64,000 nucleotides of DNA, from the NCBI RefSeq assembly GCF_002105155.1, contig NW_019029012.1:124001-188000 (forward strand), given 5' to 3'. The position numbers and the translations under genes were made by a program. The stretch is from Lobosporangium transversale (lineage: Eukaryota; Mortierellomycota; Mortierellomycetes; Mortierellales; Mortierellaceae). The notes under the pieces were generated by a model. That model was given only the letters and a program-made list of their open reading frames with translations. It was not told the DNA's origin and did not search any database. Shown in pieces: positions 13,501 to 25,860 of this stretch (the first letter of the stretch is position 1; every line of letters starts with the position of its first letter).

Positions 13501-16500
13501 CTGCAAGTAATTGCCACACTTGCATATATCGACCTGTCACCAACACAAGTCGCGAGGATGTTGGCAAAAACATGCTGGAGTAAACTGAATGTGAGGACCC
13601 TAACGGTATTGTCAGGCTCGTCCCTTTTTTCATGACGGCTGAATCTGAAAATGAGGGGGAAAAGGATACAGGGGAACGAGGCTGCTGTTCCGCAGTCGGA
13701 TCGACACGAGTAATGTTGGCAACTGTTAACCAGTTGCTATTGACCACAGCCACGCTGGTGGCCATGATAAATGTAGCACCTGACGCTGACGTAAATGTTT
13801 GATTGAAGTTGTGAGCGAATTGCTCGAACTTTGCTCTTTTCAAGCCCTTCATCTTGAATTCGACAGCATCGGACGAAGAAATGACACCAATATCTAACTT
13901 GATGAAGTTCATGACAGACCCCTATTGGTGTGAAAGAAAGATGCAATTCTAATTCTAAGCCATACAGTCATAGAAATATACTCCTGTCAATTGACCTTTC
14001 CACTGATGAAAGCTGAATTGCTCATCCTCACCTGTCGATAGACAAAGACTTGATCTTCCAGTGGGCTCGGAAAGTTGAGGCTGTAATCCTTGTGAATTGA
14101 GAAGGTACGAATGGCCTTCATATCTCGTATTCTTATGATCTTACGCTCAATAATCTGACTTTCTGCATCCTTTGGAGGGTTTTGGTCAAACATCATAAAG
14201 TTCTCTCGATCCATCACCACCTCAAACTGCTTATCCTCTCCTAGACCTTCGGTATAGTCGCCAAGTCTCATACCCGAAGCTGTTTCATAGATGCTGATGC
14301 ATCCCTTAACAGAGATTGCTGCTAGAGACCTATCTCCAGACAAACTGGCATATGATCCAGTGATCCCACCATCGACAGAGATGTACGAGACCTGTTTCAA
14401 CGTCACGAGGTTCCAGAAGGATACCACGCCCCTGCTACCGGTCCATGCAAAGTGATTGCCGCGTAAGCTCGTAATAACTCCAAATGCTGCTTCCAGGTTC
14501 TGCTCCACAGTCATGGGCAAGGTGCTGGCTAATGACCACTGCCCATCAATATTGTATATTGAGATTGAGTATCCATCGGAAGTGATGTAGCATTCTTTCA
14601 TATTTTCATGGTTGTTGGTGAGAGAGTATGAATGGAACTTTCCATGGCCACAAAAGCCTCGAAGCTCTTTACAGGGCTCTATCGGGTCCAGTTTTCGAGG
14701 GAAAATATCCTTCCCCGATAGATCTAGAGGGGGGTAGCTGAAGATAAGACATGGTATTGTGTTTGTTGAATCTCCAGCCACGCTTGCTGTTCCAACTGGT
14801 GCAGAGGTATTTGTCGTGGCTTCGATAGAGTGAATGGTGATATACTTTCCCAAGTGTGATACCGATAAAGAGATATCAATCAAATCAGGATTGGCCATAG
14901 GCGGATGTATGACCCCTCGTCCAATTGGAGTGGTATGTCTCCTCGGTTTGCTATCTTGCCTATCTTGGGACTCTTCAGGCTTCTCAGATTCAAGAAGCGA
15001 CCAAAGTTCAATGGTGCCTTGACCATCTTCAGTGAAGCACAGTGTTACAGCATATGATCCATCGGAATTTAGTTCATAAGAATGTATCGCCCTGGTCCTG
15101 GTCCGATAGTTGTTGTCAACATGTTTCACACTGATGATATGATGAGGCTTGAGTTCACCGTACAAGACAAGATCTGCAGAGTACCATCAAAAGGTATGAT
15201 GTTAACTAGACTGCAAGCGCTTTCTTAACTGAATGATGTTTGAGAGCGAAAATGGTTGTTCCAAAGAAAGCTCCCATACCTGGTGATTCTGTGTGGCCTA
15301 CATCTAATTCAACGTAGTGCAGTATGAGTCCTGAAAGATCATTTTTCTTCATGTTGATCGAGAGTAGGATGTATCCGCCAGTATTTATCTCAATCTGCCG
15401 ATGCAACCTTAGTCTCGTAAAAGTCTCTTTTTCTAAAATCAAATGTTGTCAAAGCCAAAGAGAGCTAAAGTCAATACTATAAAGATGGAAGTGGGTTAAG
15501 TGATCCTGCTCATTTACAGGCATCAACACTAATCAATGCTACATACGAATTGGACCGATCTCATCGATCCTTGCAATAGTGGTGCAGTTCTTTGCCTAGT
15601 TACAGCAAAAGAAGAAAAACATATGTGGCAGGATCGGTTAGAAACATGAACAAAAACATATCACGAGTAGAAGAGTAGCAGAAACAGAGAGGAAGATTGG
15701 CAAGCACTTACAGTGTATAGAGCGCGTCGATTGTAATCTAGTTGCTTCGCTTCGATTTTCAGTGTGTCAGACTCGTGAGCAAACTCAGAGCTGAGGGTCA
15801 CGCCAAGCGTTATAGAGTACCAGCCACGCTCTACTGCTCGCGCCTCAAGTAAACACTAGTGGCGAATAAAGAAGAAATGAATATCAAAATCAACTCATTT
15901 GTTGTCTGTCCATGATGGTTACCTGTAACCGTACCTGCCAGTCTTGATTGGGCGGAATGGTGGTGGGTGGTTGAGGAATAGTCCCAATCTTTCCTATGAT
16001 TTCCAAGTCGGATGATTGCTCAAAGTACCATCGTATGTCTAGCATCCCAGCTGCTATCCAGACATAGTTAGTTAGCTACGAACAAGATGAGTCATTGGAC
16101 ACTGATCATATTAATATTAAATTACCTTGTGGTTCTACAGGGGTGATGTTATCGATGTTAGTCGCTGTTTCAGCACCGGCCGGTAACCACAAAGGATTCA
16201 CTGGAGCCGCAAATATTCTCTTTTCAATAGGTGGAGTTAGGGTTGTTACTGTAGTTGTGGTTGAAGGCTGCTCCAGCGCCGGTATCAGATGGGCGAGATT
16301 GTATGGGCCTTCATCTAATTGTTGCTGGTCATTTTCAGCTGTATTCCTGGTAATGCCCTCCGGACTTGTGTTCAAGGAGCTTAGCTCTCGAGTTCCTGGA
16401 GTAATAAGACGATCTGCGGTTGGTGTTTTAGAGCTATTTTCTTGATTCTGAATACTGTGTCCAGCAGCAATTGTGTGGGTGCGGTGATCATCTCGGTTGG

Positions 16501-17245
16501 GATTCACATCTATCCTAAGGTTTGAAGCACTGGGCTCTTCAAAAAGGGTATGATCGCTATTGGGAGGGAGAGGGAGATCGGTCAGTGCGACTGACGATGA
16601 TGGTCCAGGCGATGAAGTGGAGGCCTGTACGGCCGGGCTAGTGTTTTCAAAAATTTTGGGCTGATTGGGCCTAGCTGCTCCTGTTGGGATAGTCGGCAAA
16701 AGTGCGACCGGCTCATTGTTGTCTTCAGAGGGTATTTCCAAACGTACATCAGACAGTCTTGTGTTACTTTCTCCAATTGGGCTTCGATCAACAGTGGTGG
16801 AACGTGCGGAAATATAAACAGTTGCAGAAGGATCACCCATTGATAGAATCGTATCCATTGGAACAGAACGAGAGGGTATAGTTTCTAGAGCTGCATTATT
16901 AGATGGGGTATGTAATGAAGAGGGTATGTCTGCGCTTGATGATATTGGTGATGATGGGGTATCCTGCTGTTCGCTAAATGAAGGGGTGTTATTTAGTGTG
17001 GTTGTGAGGTTGTTGTTGTTGTTGTAGCTGGCTACATCTGGAGAGACAAAAGTGGGTTGAGGATCAATGGTACCCAGTAGGCGTGTGTGATCTGCAAAGG
17101 GGTGTTGAGGAGTCGTTGAGTAAGCAGCATTGCTTGTGGTAGAAGTATTATGGATAGGGGGAGGACCATCCTCAGAAATAGATTCATCGCTTGGTGATCG
17201 ACGTCGTCCTAGTTTTGTCAGCCGATCCTTGAAACTACTGGCCAT
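10536..17245 (-). CDS. Beta-propeller/TRP-like cation channel, paralogue B
   Basis: Twelve exons: 17245-16126, 16038-15935, 15855-15712, 15595-15547, 15432-15280, 15173-14032, 13921-12306, 12165-11953, 11837-11693, 11532-11299, 11160-11046, 10906-10536, giving 1801 aa in one frame. The ATG at 17245 (MASSFKDRL) was chosen because upstream residues are poly-Phe from a homopolymer, and because RSPSDESISED shortly after it matches paralogue C. Residues 1-373 are a Ser/Thr/Pro-rich, probably disordered tail; about 374-523 a beta-rich module; about 524-1020 WD40-like blades; then a helical linker and a six-helix channel (about 1443-1690). The pore loop reads GALSATYFMLGGRYD. After S6 comes GDDGWRLAWIESRLRYIEAAE, then a Gln-rich coiled coil. 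A TRP-like cation channel is the best reading; a mechanosensory or chemosensory role is speculation. Confidence 0.85.
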
Positions 17246-17794
17246 GATAGAATTAAAGAGGAGAAAAGTGTAAAAAAAAAGAGAAAGAGAGGTGTGAAAA
17301 AAAAAAAAAAAAAAAAAAAAAGATAATAGGGTTGGAGTATGGGAAGGAAAAGAAAAAAGTGAGATGGGGAAAGGGAGTGTTCTAACCGACAATCAGAGCC
17401 AAAAAAAAAAAAAAAAAAAAAAAAAAAAGGTTTGTAACACAGAATTGATACATTTGCCCTATTCGACAAAATAAAAAACGCTAGAGACCCGTGCATGGAC
17501 ACTAACAGACTAACAGACAGCTCTAGATCCCGAGGAGAAAAAAGGAGTGCAGATTGGCTATTGCCAGGACTGTCTTTTGTCTCTTGTCAGGAAAAAGTAC
17601 CTGTGCGTCCAATTCACACACTTCAGTCTTTAAACCCATTGCTGCTGTTGCTTTCTCCAACAACCTCTCACAAGTCTTTCCCAAAGATCAGCTTCTATTG
17701 GGGAGTTAGTGGAGTGTAAAGGGTGGATATCATATCATTTATATAGTGGCCATCACATGAACACGAATCAAAAGAGTCTCTGGCAATTTTATTT
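17246..17794. other. Spacer between channel B start and channel C stop
   Basis: It contains A runs at about 17298-17321 and 17401-17428 and a pyrimidine-rich leader (coding strand). No gene is seen. Confidence 0.6.
17256..17379 (-). promoter_or_regulatory. Pyrimidine-rich leader of channel B
   Basis: On the coding strand this block directly before the ATG is dominated by T and C, including a long T run. It is comparable with the leaders of channels A and C. The regulatory role is inferred only. Confidence 0.3.
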
Positions 17795-18123
17795 TTATGT
17801 ATTAGCCGGTCTACTATTCGATTTTGATTCCATCTGCTCCAGCAGTTTCTTAATCATCTGTAACTCCTGAGACTCCTTTGACTCCTTCTTGTCATCATTG
17901 CTGATATCTTTAACATCTTGCTTCTTTTTATACTTCTCCACCTTTTCCTCAGTTGCTGCAAAATATATTTCTTTCGGAAAGCAATTATAGGTCTCGCGGT
18001 ATCCAGGGATATTGTATGACATGTTTTCAGCTGCCTCAATGAAGCGTAGACGAGATTCAACCCATGCTAACTGCCAACCATCGTCGCCCTTTGAGAATGC
18101 CACATTAATAAGTGCTATTGTGT

Positions 18124-18168
<45 letters not shown>

Positions 18169-18193
18169 ATAAATTAATAAAATTAGTTAACGT

Positions 18194-18225
<32 letters not shown>

Positions 18226-18382
18226 GAAAGTACATCAAAGAGATGTGTTAAAGAACACATACCGATAAGCACATTCATCATCAAGATGACCGTGAAGAAA
18301 AAGAATATCATCATCATAATATGAAAGGCCCAGTCCTCAGTAGAAAACTCTGTATCAACAGAGTCATATCGACCACCCTAAA

Positions 18383-18418
<36 letters not shown>

Positions 18419-21400
18419 GTAGTCAAGTGAATAAACTGGCGGTATGTTCAGAGGAAACAAAAAATACATCTGTATATAAGTAGCTTACCATCATAAAGTA
18501 TGTTGCTGAAAGCGCTCCGAGAAAGTGAATAGGAAAGTATTCTTCATCATTATTTCGCTCACATGTACCCATAGGACAGGCGTGAAGAAGATGTAACATC
18601 GCAATCGTAAACGCAACCACTCCTACGGCAAAGATCACAAAGAAGACTTGGATCTCCTCAGTAGCCTGCTGAATAATCGTCACATATTTGCATACCATCT
18701 GGTTGATTCTAAGCTCAAACAACTGTTTGAAAAAAAAAAAAATGCGTTTGAGGATTTTCGTAATGGATCGTCATCGCTCAATTGCTTTTTTTTTTTTTTT
18801 TAAAAAAACACAAGCATATTACCATGTGCAAGAAGACAGCCAGGACGGAGAAACTGACAAGCCTGGTATTTCCATGTTGGTCGTCATTGAAAATGACAAC
18901 TAATTGATGGATAGCAGCAGCCATAGGTATTAAAAACGCAAACATATCAATCGAATTATATATTGACCTAGACATCAAGGATATTGGACGAAAAACAATG
19001 TTAAGACCCAAATAGCTCTCAATAATAGACACTCTGCACAGCAAATTTAATGTTTGTCCTTACTTTCTGTATCTCTTCCAATCCATGAGTGCTTGCAAGA
19101 ATTCAAGCCATATAAAGACGACAGACATGACGATGATCGCAATGAATAATCCGATAAGTGGAGTACGCCACTGGCCAGTATAATACACCTGTATGAAAGC
19201 AACTATAAGGACTAGAGTATAATACACACATTGGAACGCGAATCTACCAAGCCAATAATTGAACCCAATCGTGTTCCTATTTGCATTGGCATGAGAGAGA
19301 CAAAAGGATTTAATCAATAAATATCAGCAACATCAGCAACAACAGCAACAATAACAACGACCTAAAACTTAAACAGAGCTCACGATAGGCTTACCATTTG
19401 TATGCGACTAGAGCAGCAATGGCTGGATTATCAAAAAACTCCCACTTAAAATTGTGGCACTTGACATGTTGCTTATTTCTGAACTGAAATTTAAGAAGAA
19501 TCATGTGGTACAATGACTTCCACCACGTTGTCAAAGCCTGCTCTTCATGACATGATGATCCCTTGTTATTCGGGTCGGCGTGGTCAACTCCCTTTTCCTT
19601 ATTCGAATTAGCATGCGTAGCTTCCTTATCCTTATTTGAATCAGTAAGAACAGCTCCCTTATTCTTATTTGAATTAGCATGGTCAGCTTCCTTATTCTCG
19701 GTGTCAGTTTTATAAGACCAGAGTGCATCAAATGAAGCCATGTACACTTGCTGCGTAAATGGGTTATTCGAATTATCGCGCTCTTTAGCCAAGACATCAA
19801 GCTGCATAATCGGATCTTCTATTTTGGACAATGGTAATGATGGTGGATTCCAAAATTTGAGTCGAAACATTGGTGGGTAGGCGATTTCGTGATTATCGAT
19901 AATATAATGCCGCTTCTTGGCTCGGATATAAGCTATTTGCTCAAGGTAATCAAATGCTTTATCCGGGAACATGGCCATGATTTGCTCCAATGATCCGAAT
20001 ATCGGTGACAAAAAGGATAGGTTGCGAGAATTGTTGGCATGGCGGACACAGTAATCCATGATCACACTGGCAACGCCCATGACCGCAGGCTGCGCCTCTT
20101 TAGTCTTGAAAAGCTCTTCAAGAGGGTCATGTCGTTTCTGGATGGTACAGGCTCTGAATCCCGGGATCCAAGTGATCTCGTTTAGAGGTAACAATGCCTC
20201 CATGATCTTTTTTAAAGGTTTTCGCTCCTCATATGTCCAAAGGCCACACAGCGTAAAAATACAAGAGACTGGGTACACAGGATTATATGAGGTTGGTCGA
20301 ATGAGAGTCTTCAGGTACTGAATCATGGTCTCTTGGCACGCCGTACTGCCGCTAATATACATTTCTATGATATTACGGATGCCTTGCGAGATTCGGCTCT
20401 CTTCTGAGATATCGAAGTTCCCCTCACTAGGATAAGGGTAGATGAGCTTCTTAACCTTGGCACGCATAGAGTCCTGCTGCTGCTTTGATGATCTCTTGAA
20501 TCCTTTCTGCCATGTCGTACTCTCAAATTCCAAAGCAAACTGCGTTCCATCTTTGCTAGCCATGGCATTTGTGATTTTGCACATACAAAGATCGTTATTT
20601 TGATGCTTAGGGCCCTTAGTATCTTTAACCTCATCCTCTGTCTGCAACCCCCATACAAGCTCCAAATTTGCAACTTCCGATGGCTCCGACTCTCTCTTTG
20701 CGACCAGTCGCCACATTTGCATATATCGACCTGTTATTAACACAAGCCTTGAGGAAGCTGGCAAATACATATACGAATAAGTCAATTCAGAAGGCCCTAG
20801 GGGTATATCCAGGCCCTTTCCTTTTACTGTGTTGCTTGCATTAGAAGTTGTAGGTTGATGTGTTCCAGGGAGATGCTCCAAGTATACAGTCGGATCAACA
20901 CGAGTGATGTTGAGGACAGTCAACTCGTTATCACGAATCACTTCTGGCTTAGCAACCAAAACGAATTTGTTGCCAGAATCGGATGTAAACTCCAGCTTAT
21001 CATTATGGATAAATTCCCAAGAATTCTCAACCTCTAATGATTCAGGCTTGATAGTATCAGGTGAGGAAATGTCATCAATGCTCATTTTGACGATATTAAC
21101 GATAGGTCCCTATTGGCGTGAGAAAAAGATGTAAAGGAAGAAGAAAGATTGTTGTTAATTATGTAGCGGTATATGCGCTCCCCGATCCTTTTCCGCAAAT
21201 AGGAGCTGGCCTGTTCATCCCTACCTCTTGATTGACAAAGAACTGATCCCTCAATGGACTCGGGAAGCTGAGGCTATAATCCTTATGAATTGGGAAAGTT
21301 CGAATGACCTTCATATCGTGTATCCTTACGATCTTGCGCTCAACAGCTCGCTGTCCTGCATCATCAGGGGAGTTTCGGCTAAAAACCATAAAGTTCTCAC

Positions 21401-24400
21401 GATCCATGACTACCTCAAACCTCTTGTCCTGTTTTTGACCTTCAGAATAGTCCCCTAGCTTCACACCTGAGAATGTTTCATAGATACTGATGCGTCCCTT
21501 AACAGAGATTGCCGCCAGTGACCCGTCATCAGACAAACTGACAGATGATCCATTGACGCCGCCAGTGACTTTAATATATGAGATCTGCTTCATCCTTGCG
21601 ATGTCCCAGAAAGTCACCACGCCTCTATTGCCAGTCCATGCAAAGCAGTTGCCGCGTAAGCTCGTGATTAATGTCGATGCGGCCTCCAAGTTTTGCTCCT
21701 TTGTTATGTCTAAAGTCTTGATTAGCCGCCAGTATTCGCCAGTACTGTAGACGGAGACTGAGCATCCATCGCAAGTGATGTAGCGCTCATTCGTATTCCC
21801 TCTGCTGTCTTTGTAGTCACTAAGAGAGCACAAATGGAACTTTCCGTATCCGCAAAAGCCTTGAAGGTTCTTGCAAGGGTTTTCTAGCTTCAATTTCTCA
21901 GGAGTATTAGAAGGGTGATAGCTGAAGCTATGATATGGTATTGTGTCTTTTAGGTCTTCAGCCTTATCTACTGCTCTAGTTGGCGCAGTGACGCCTGCTG
22001 CCGACTTAACAGAGTGTACAACAATGGATTCTCCTGAATGTGATACTGATATAGAAATGTCAATCAATTCCGGGTTACTGATTTTGTATGAATCAATCTT
22101 CTCTTGTGCGACTAGGCTGGTCTGCCTCTTTGCTGTATTGCCTTGTCGTTCTTCGGACGAATTGGAGCCAAGAGACCAGAGCTCAATGATACCTTCACCA
22201 TCTTTAGTGAAGTACAGTGTGGCAGCGTGCGATCCACAGGAGTTCAATGCATACGAGTGTATTGTCTTGGTCCTGTCCCAAGCATTCTTGCCGCCATGAC
22301 TCACATCGATAATATAATCAGGGTTGAGCTCACCATACAAGACAAGTTCTGCAGTGTCATCAAAAGGTGTGTTGTCAAATGCACTGTAAGCGTCTTCTCA
22401 GCAGATTACATGTATAACATGGAAATGGTTACCTAAAGGGTTGCTCCCTTACCTGGTGGCTCTGTGTGTCCTACATCAAATTCAATGTATTCCAGCTCCA
22501 AGCCCGGACGTTCTAATATATCATTATTTATCATATCGATCCAGAACGCGATGTGTCCACTAGTGGTTACTTCAATCCGCCGGTGCAGCCTTAGCCTTGT
22601 AAAAGTTCCTTTTTCTAAAATTACATGTTGGCAAGGCCAAAGAGGACTAAAGTTAATACTATAGAGGACAAAGCGGACTAAATGATCAATTACAGGGATG
22701 AACACTAATCAATATCACATACGGATTTGGCGGATCTCATCGGACCTTACGATGGTAGTATAACGCTTTGACTAGTTCACATCATAAGAAAGGTATATAC
22801 ATCAGTGTTGACCAGAAATATGGACATATACAAACCACAACCCGAGGAGAAGCGGAAAGAAATAAAAAGAGAGGGTTTATAAATACTTACATCAAATGGA
22901 CTACGCCCGTAGGAATCAAGTTGCTTTGCTTCGATTTTCAGTGTATCCGATTCGTGAGTAAAACCAGAGCTGAGGGTCACGCCAAGTATTATGGAGTACC
23001 AACCACATTCAATCTTCTCTGTCTCAAGCAAGCACTTATGACAGATAAGCAAGGAAAAAATGAGCTTCAAATTTATCATATTTGTACATGCTGTTATTGT
23101 AATATCATTAATGGCCTTACCTCCCAACTTTTATTGAATGGAATAACGACGGGTGGCTGGCTGGTAGTCCCAATCTTGCCGATGGCCTCTATTTCTGATG
23201 ACTGTTCGGGGTACCATCTTATGCCTTACATTTACATGTAGAAGCATTATATCAAAGCATTAGTCATAAGCAAATATATGTAACATGTCTTTGGAGATAT
23301 ACATAAGATTTTATACAACATAGATTACCATGAGAGTCAACAGTTGAAGTTTCATCAACGTTATCCATTATTTCAGAGCCAGTGCTAGATGGATCGGCCA
23401 CCTGCTTTTGCTTATTATTTACGCCACTTTTAGCGGAATTAGGGGATGCTGCTCTAATCATAAATGGAGGCGAACTCGATGTCGGTTTGAGCTGACTGAG
23501 GTTATATGGGCTTCTATCTAACTGTTGCTGGGCGTTTTCGAGCGCATTCCTGGTATTGCCATTCGGATTTATGCTCAATGGTCTTAAGTATCGAGTCCCT
23601 AGATGAATAAAGTCGTCTACGGATGGTATTTTCGAGCTGCTTCCATAGTTCTGGGTAGTGTGCACAGCCACATTTGCGTGGTTGTTGGTATCTTCTCTGT
23701 TGGGAGTTGCACCTATTCTGGGATCCGGCGCATTGATTCCTCCAAAAAGAATACAATCACCTTCACTGCGGAAAGATGAAGATTTGATTCTTCCAGGCAC
23801 CTGAGGACGATCTTTAGGTGAATGTGTTAGTTGGGGTAGTGGTGTCCTTGGTTCATCATTAATGGAGCGTTCTGCAATCTCGGAAGCGGACAAAGGCGAT
23901 GAGAATAGTGATAGTCCTGAAGATTGTTTTGGAGGCTTTGCTTTCGTTGGTGATGATGGTAATAGTGGAGAAGGCTCGCCATACGAGTCTGCAACAGGTT
24001 GGCTAGGAACGACACCAACGTTTCTTGGGGTAACAACCACATGTTCATCCTCGTTATTGCCTTCAGAGGGCATCTCTAAAAGTATATCTTTAGTGGAAAT
24101 TCTTGTGTCACCAACCCTAGTTGGGCTTGGGCTGGCAGCGGTGGGACGTGCAGAATTATGAACAGCCATTGAAGGGTTGCTGTCGCTCATGAGTAAAATT
24201 GTCTCCATTGTATTAGATCGGGATGGTATATATCGTAGAGCTGCATTATTAGATGAGAGATGTGATGAAGATGATTTGCCTGTACTCGATGATGCTGGTA
24301 TTAATGGAGTATATTGAGGAGATAGGAAGTTACTTAATTTAGTGGTGAGACTGCCGTCGCTGCTGCTGGTAGCAATTGTAGAGGTAATAGTGGGTCTTCG

Positions 24401-24628
24401 AGGAGTATACAGATGATAATCTTGAACAGGTGAAGACAGGACGGATGGCGCGATTGTGCGCAGTGGTTGCGTGTGGCCAGAAGATGAATGCTTACGAGTA
24501 GTTGTATCAGCAGCATTGCTGGTAGTAGGAGCATTATGGACAAAGGGAGCAATATCTTCAGATATTGATTCATCGCTCGGCAATCGGTGCCGTCCTTGCC
24601 TCGCAAATCCATCATTGAAGCCATCCAT
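17795..24628 (-). CDS. Beta-propeller/TRP-like cation channel, paralogue C
   Basis: Twelve exons: 24628-23329, 23224-23121, 23034-22891, 22771-22723, 22614-22453, 22348-21225, 21109-19395, 19276-19064, 18967-18823, 18722-18489, 18377-18263, 18114-17795, giving 1874 aa. The start MDGFNDGF is a true ATG. Residues 1-433 are a low-complexity Ser/Thr/Pro tail sharing PSDESISED with B; 434-586 a beta-rich module; about 587-1100 WD40-like blades (ELWSL, VTFWDIARMK, ISIYETFSG, MQMWRL); a helical linker; then S1-S6 from about 1533. The pore loop is GALSATYFMMGGRYD, and S6 ends MNVLIALINVAF. Before S1 there is an acidic/Lys insert of short tandem repeats absent from A and B. The C-terminal coiled coil is shorter than in A and B. 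It is the channel gene nearest the duplicated ABC block. Confidence 0.87.
18125..18161. repeat. T homopolymer, 37 nt, in last intron of channel C
   Basis: A T run of 37 sits directly before the final exon on the plus strand (an A run on the coding strand, upstream of the acceptor). A second run of about 27 T lies at 18199-18225 in the same intron. Confidence 0.9.
19561..19700 (-). repeat. Coding minisatellite in channel C
   Basis: Four imperfect units of roughly 33-39 bp encode repeats of the type HANSNK-KG in a Lys/Asp/Asn-rich insert just before S1. Paralogues A and B lack it, so it probably arose by local slippage after duplication. Confidence 0.7.
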
Positions 24629-25860
24629 AATAATGGATTATTTAAGTAGAGTAAATGATTGATGAAAGAAAAAGAGAGCGCCAAAGGCGAAAATAAAGAG
24701 CAAGAGAAGCTAAGAGAAATAAGGAAAGAGAGAGAGGAAAAAAAAAAAAAAAAAAAAAAAAAAAATGAAAGATGGAAAGAAGAGAGCAAAGGAGAAGGTT
24801 TGGAGCCAGGATATGGGAAGGGTAAAAAAAGATTAACTAAAGATGGATCGCACCGGTCCGTCAGGGTACAACTTGCTAATCAAAAGAGAGGCGAATGCAA
24901 AGTGAGATCAAGGTTTTTAAAAAAAAGAGTTGGGCTCCCAACAATTGATCTCCCATCCAATAAATTTAATGATGCATTACATGGGAGCGGTGTGATTTTC
25001 CGCTTTCGTCACTCGATTTTAAATTTTTAAAGTTTCCATTATATCCATCCCCTGAAATCGATCGATCGTACTCATCAGACAGGCATCATTTTGTCGGTTG
25101 AAGAAGGAACAACTGGAAAATAATAGAGTCTACAATTAGTTCAAACAACGCCTTACCGCCCGTGGCTCAAAGCTGGAGGCCATACCGCGTTGCTGAGAAG
25201 CATACGAGATCATATTGAACTTTTGCTAACCCCTTGATATAGGAGCTTGTGATACAATAGATGTAAAAAATATTTTTGCTGTTTTGAATTCACAAAGGAA
25301 AAAGAAAGGGGCACAATATTTTTTCAACAGACACCGTGCCACACCGTATGATGCAGGGAGAAATAATGTAGTTTTCAAAGCGAACAGAAAGAACTAGAAA
25401 ATTTTTTAAAGCGATCATTAGATTGCGACATTTCATGCGCTCTGTATGTTCCTGCTCATGTTCATGCTGATATTGTTGTGAGTAAAATGCCTATTTTCCT
25501 TTCGTTACCAAGGGCTGTCATTGCTTGAATTTAGTCCAATGCTATGCATGCAAGCTGCATGTTACTTTTGAACCTTTTTTTTGACTTTTTTTTTCCTCAT
25601 GCGTAAGCTGGTGTGACAGCCCCTTTGGCCACAAAACCATATTCAGCATTGTTGTTTATTCATGTCCATGTGTATGTGTTACAATCTTGTCGAATGAAAG
25701 AGATCAAAGCACCTGTGCATTCGCTTGCGATCATAACCATTTACACCACAGTAAGTTTGTAAGAGACCGACTAAATGTCAAAATACGCCCTCTATCAGTA
25801 TACCTTTACATTGTTGTTTATTGCTATTCTATTCTCTTCATCATCTCTCTATTTTACACC
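24629..25860. other. Spacer between channel C and ABC copy 1
   Basis: It contains the channel C leader, an A run at about 24740-24765 and the 3' flank of ABC copy 1. Blocks from about 24783 to 25860 match 35040-35968 at a lower level than the adjoining ABC coding region. No gene is seen. Confidence 0.6.
24662..24840 (-). promoter_or_regulatory. Pyrimidine-rich leader/promoter block of channel C
   Basis: A C/T-rich stretch (coding strand) precedes the ATG. Its distal part, from about 24780, recurs beside the relic channel near 35050, so this promoter region belonged to the duplicated unit. Confidence 0.35.

Noticed and set aside
19034-19063. A 30-bp intron in channel C using the first AG after exon 8
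   Set aside because: Paralogues A and B use a later TCTAG acceptor. The same site exists in C and gives an intron of about 96 bp and an equal-length exon.
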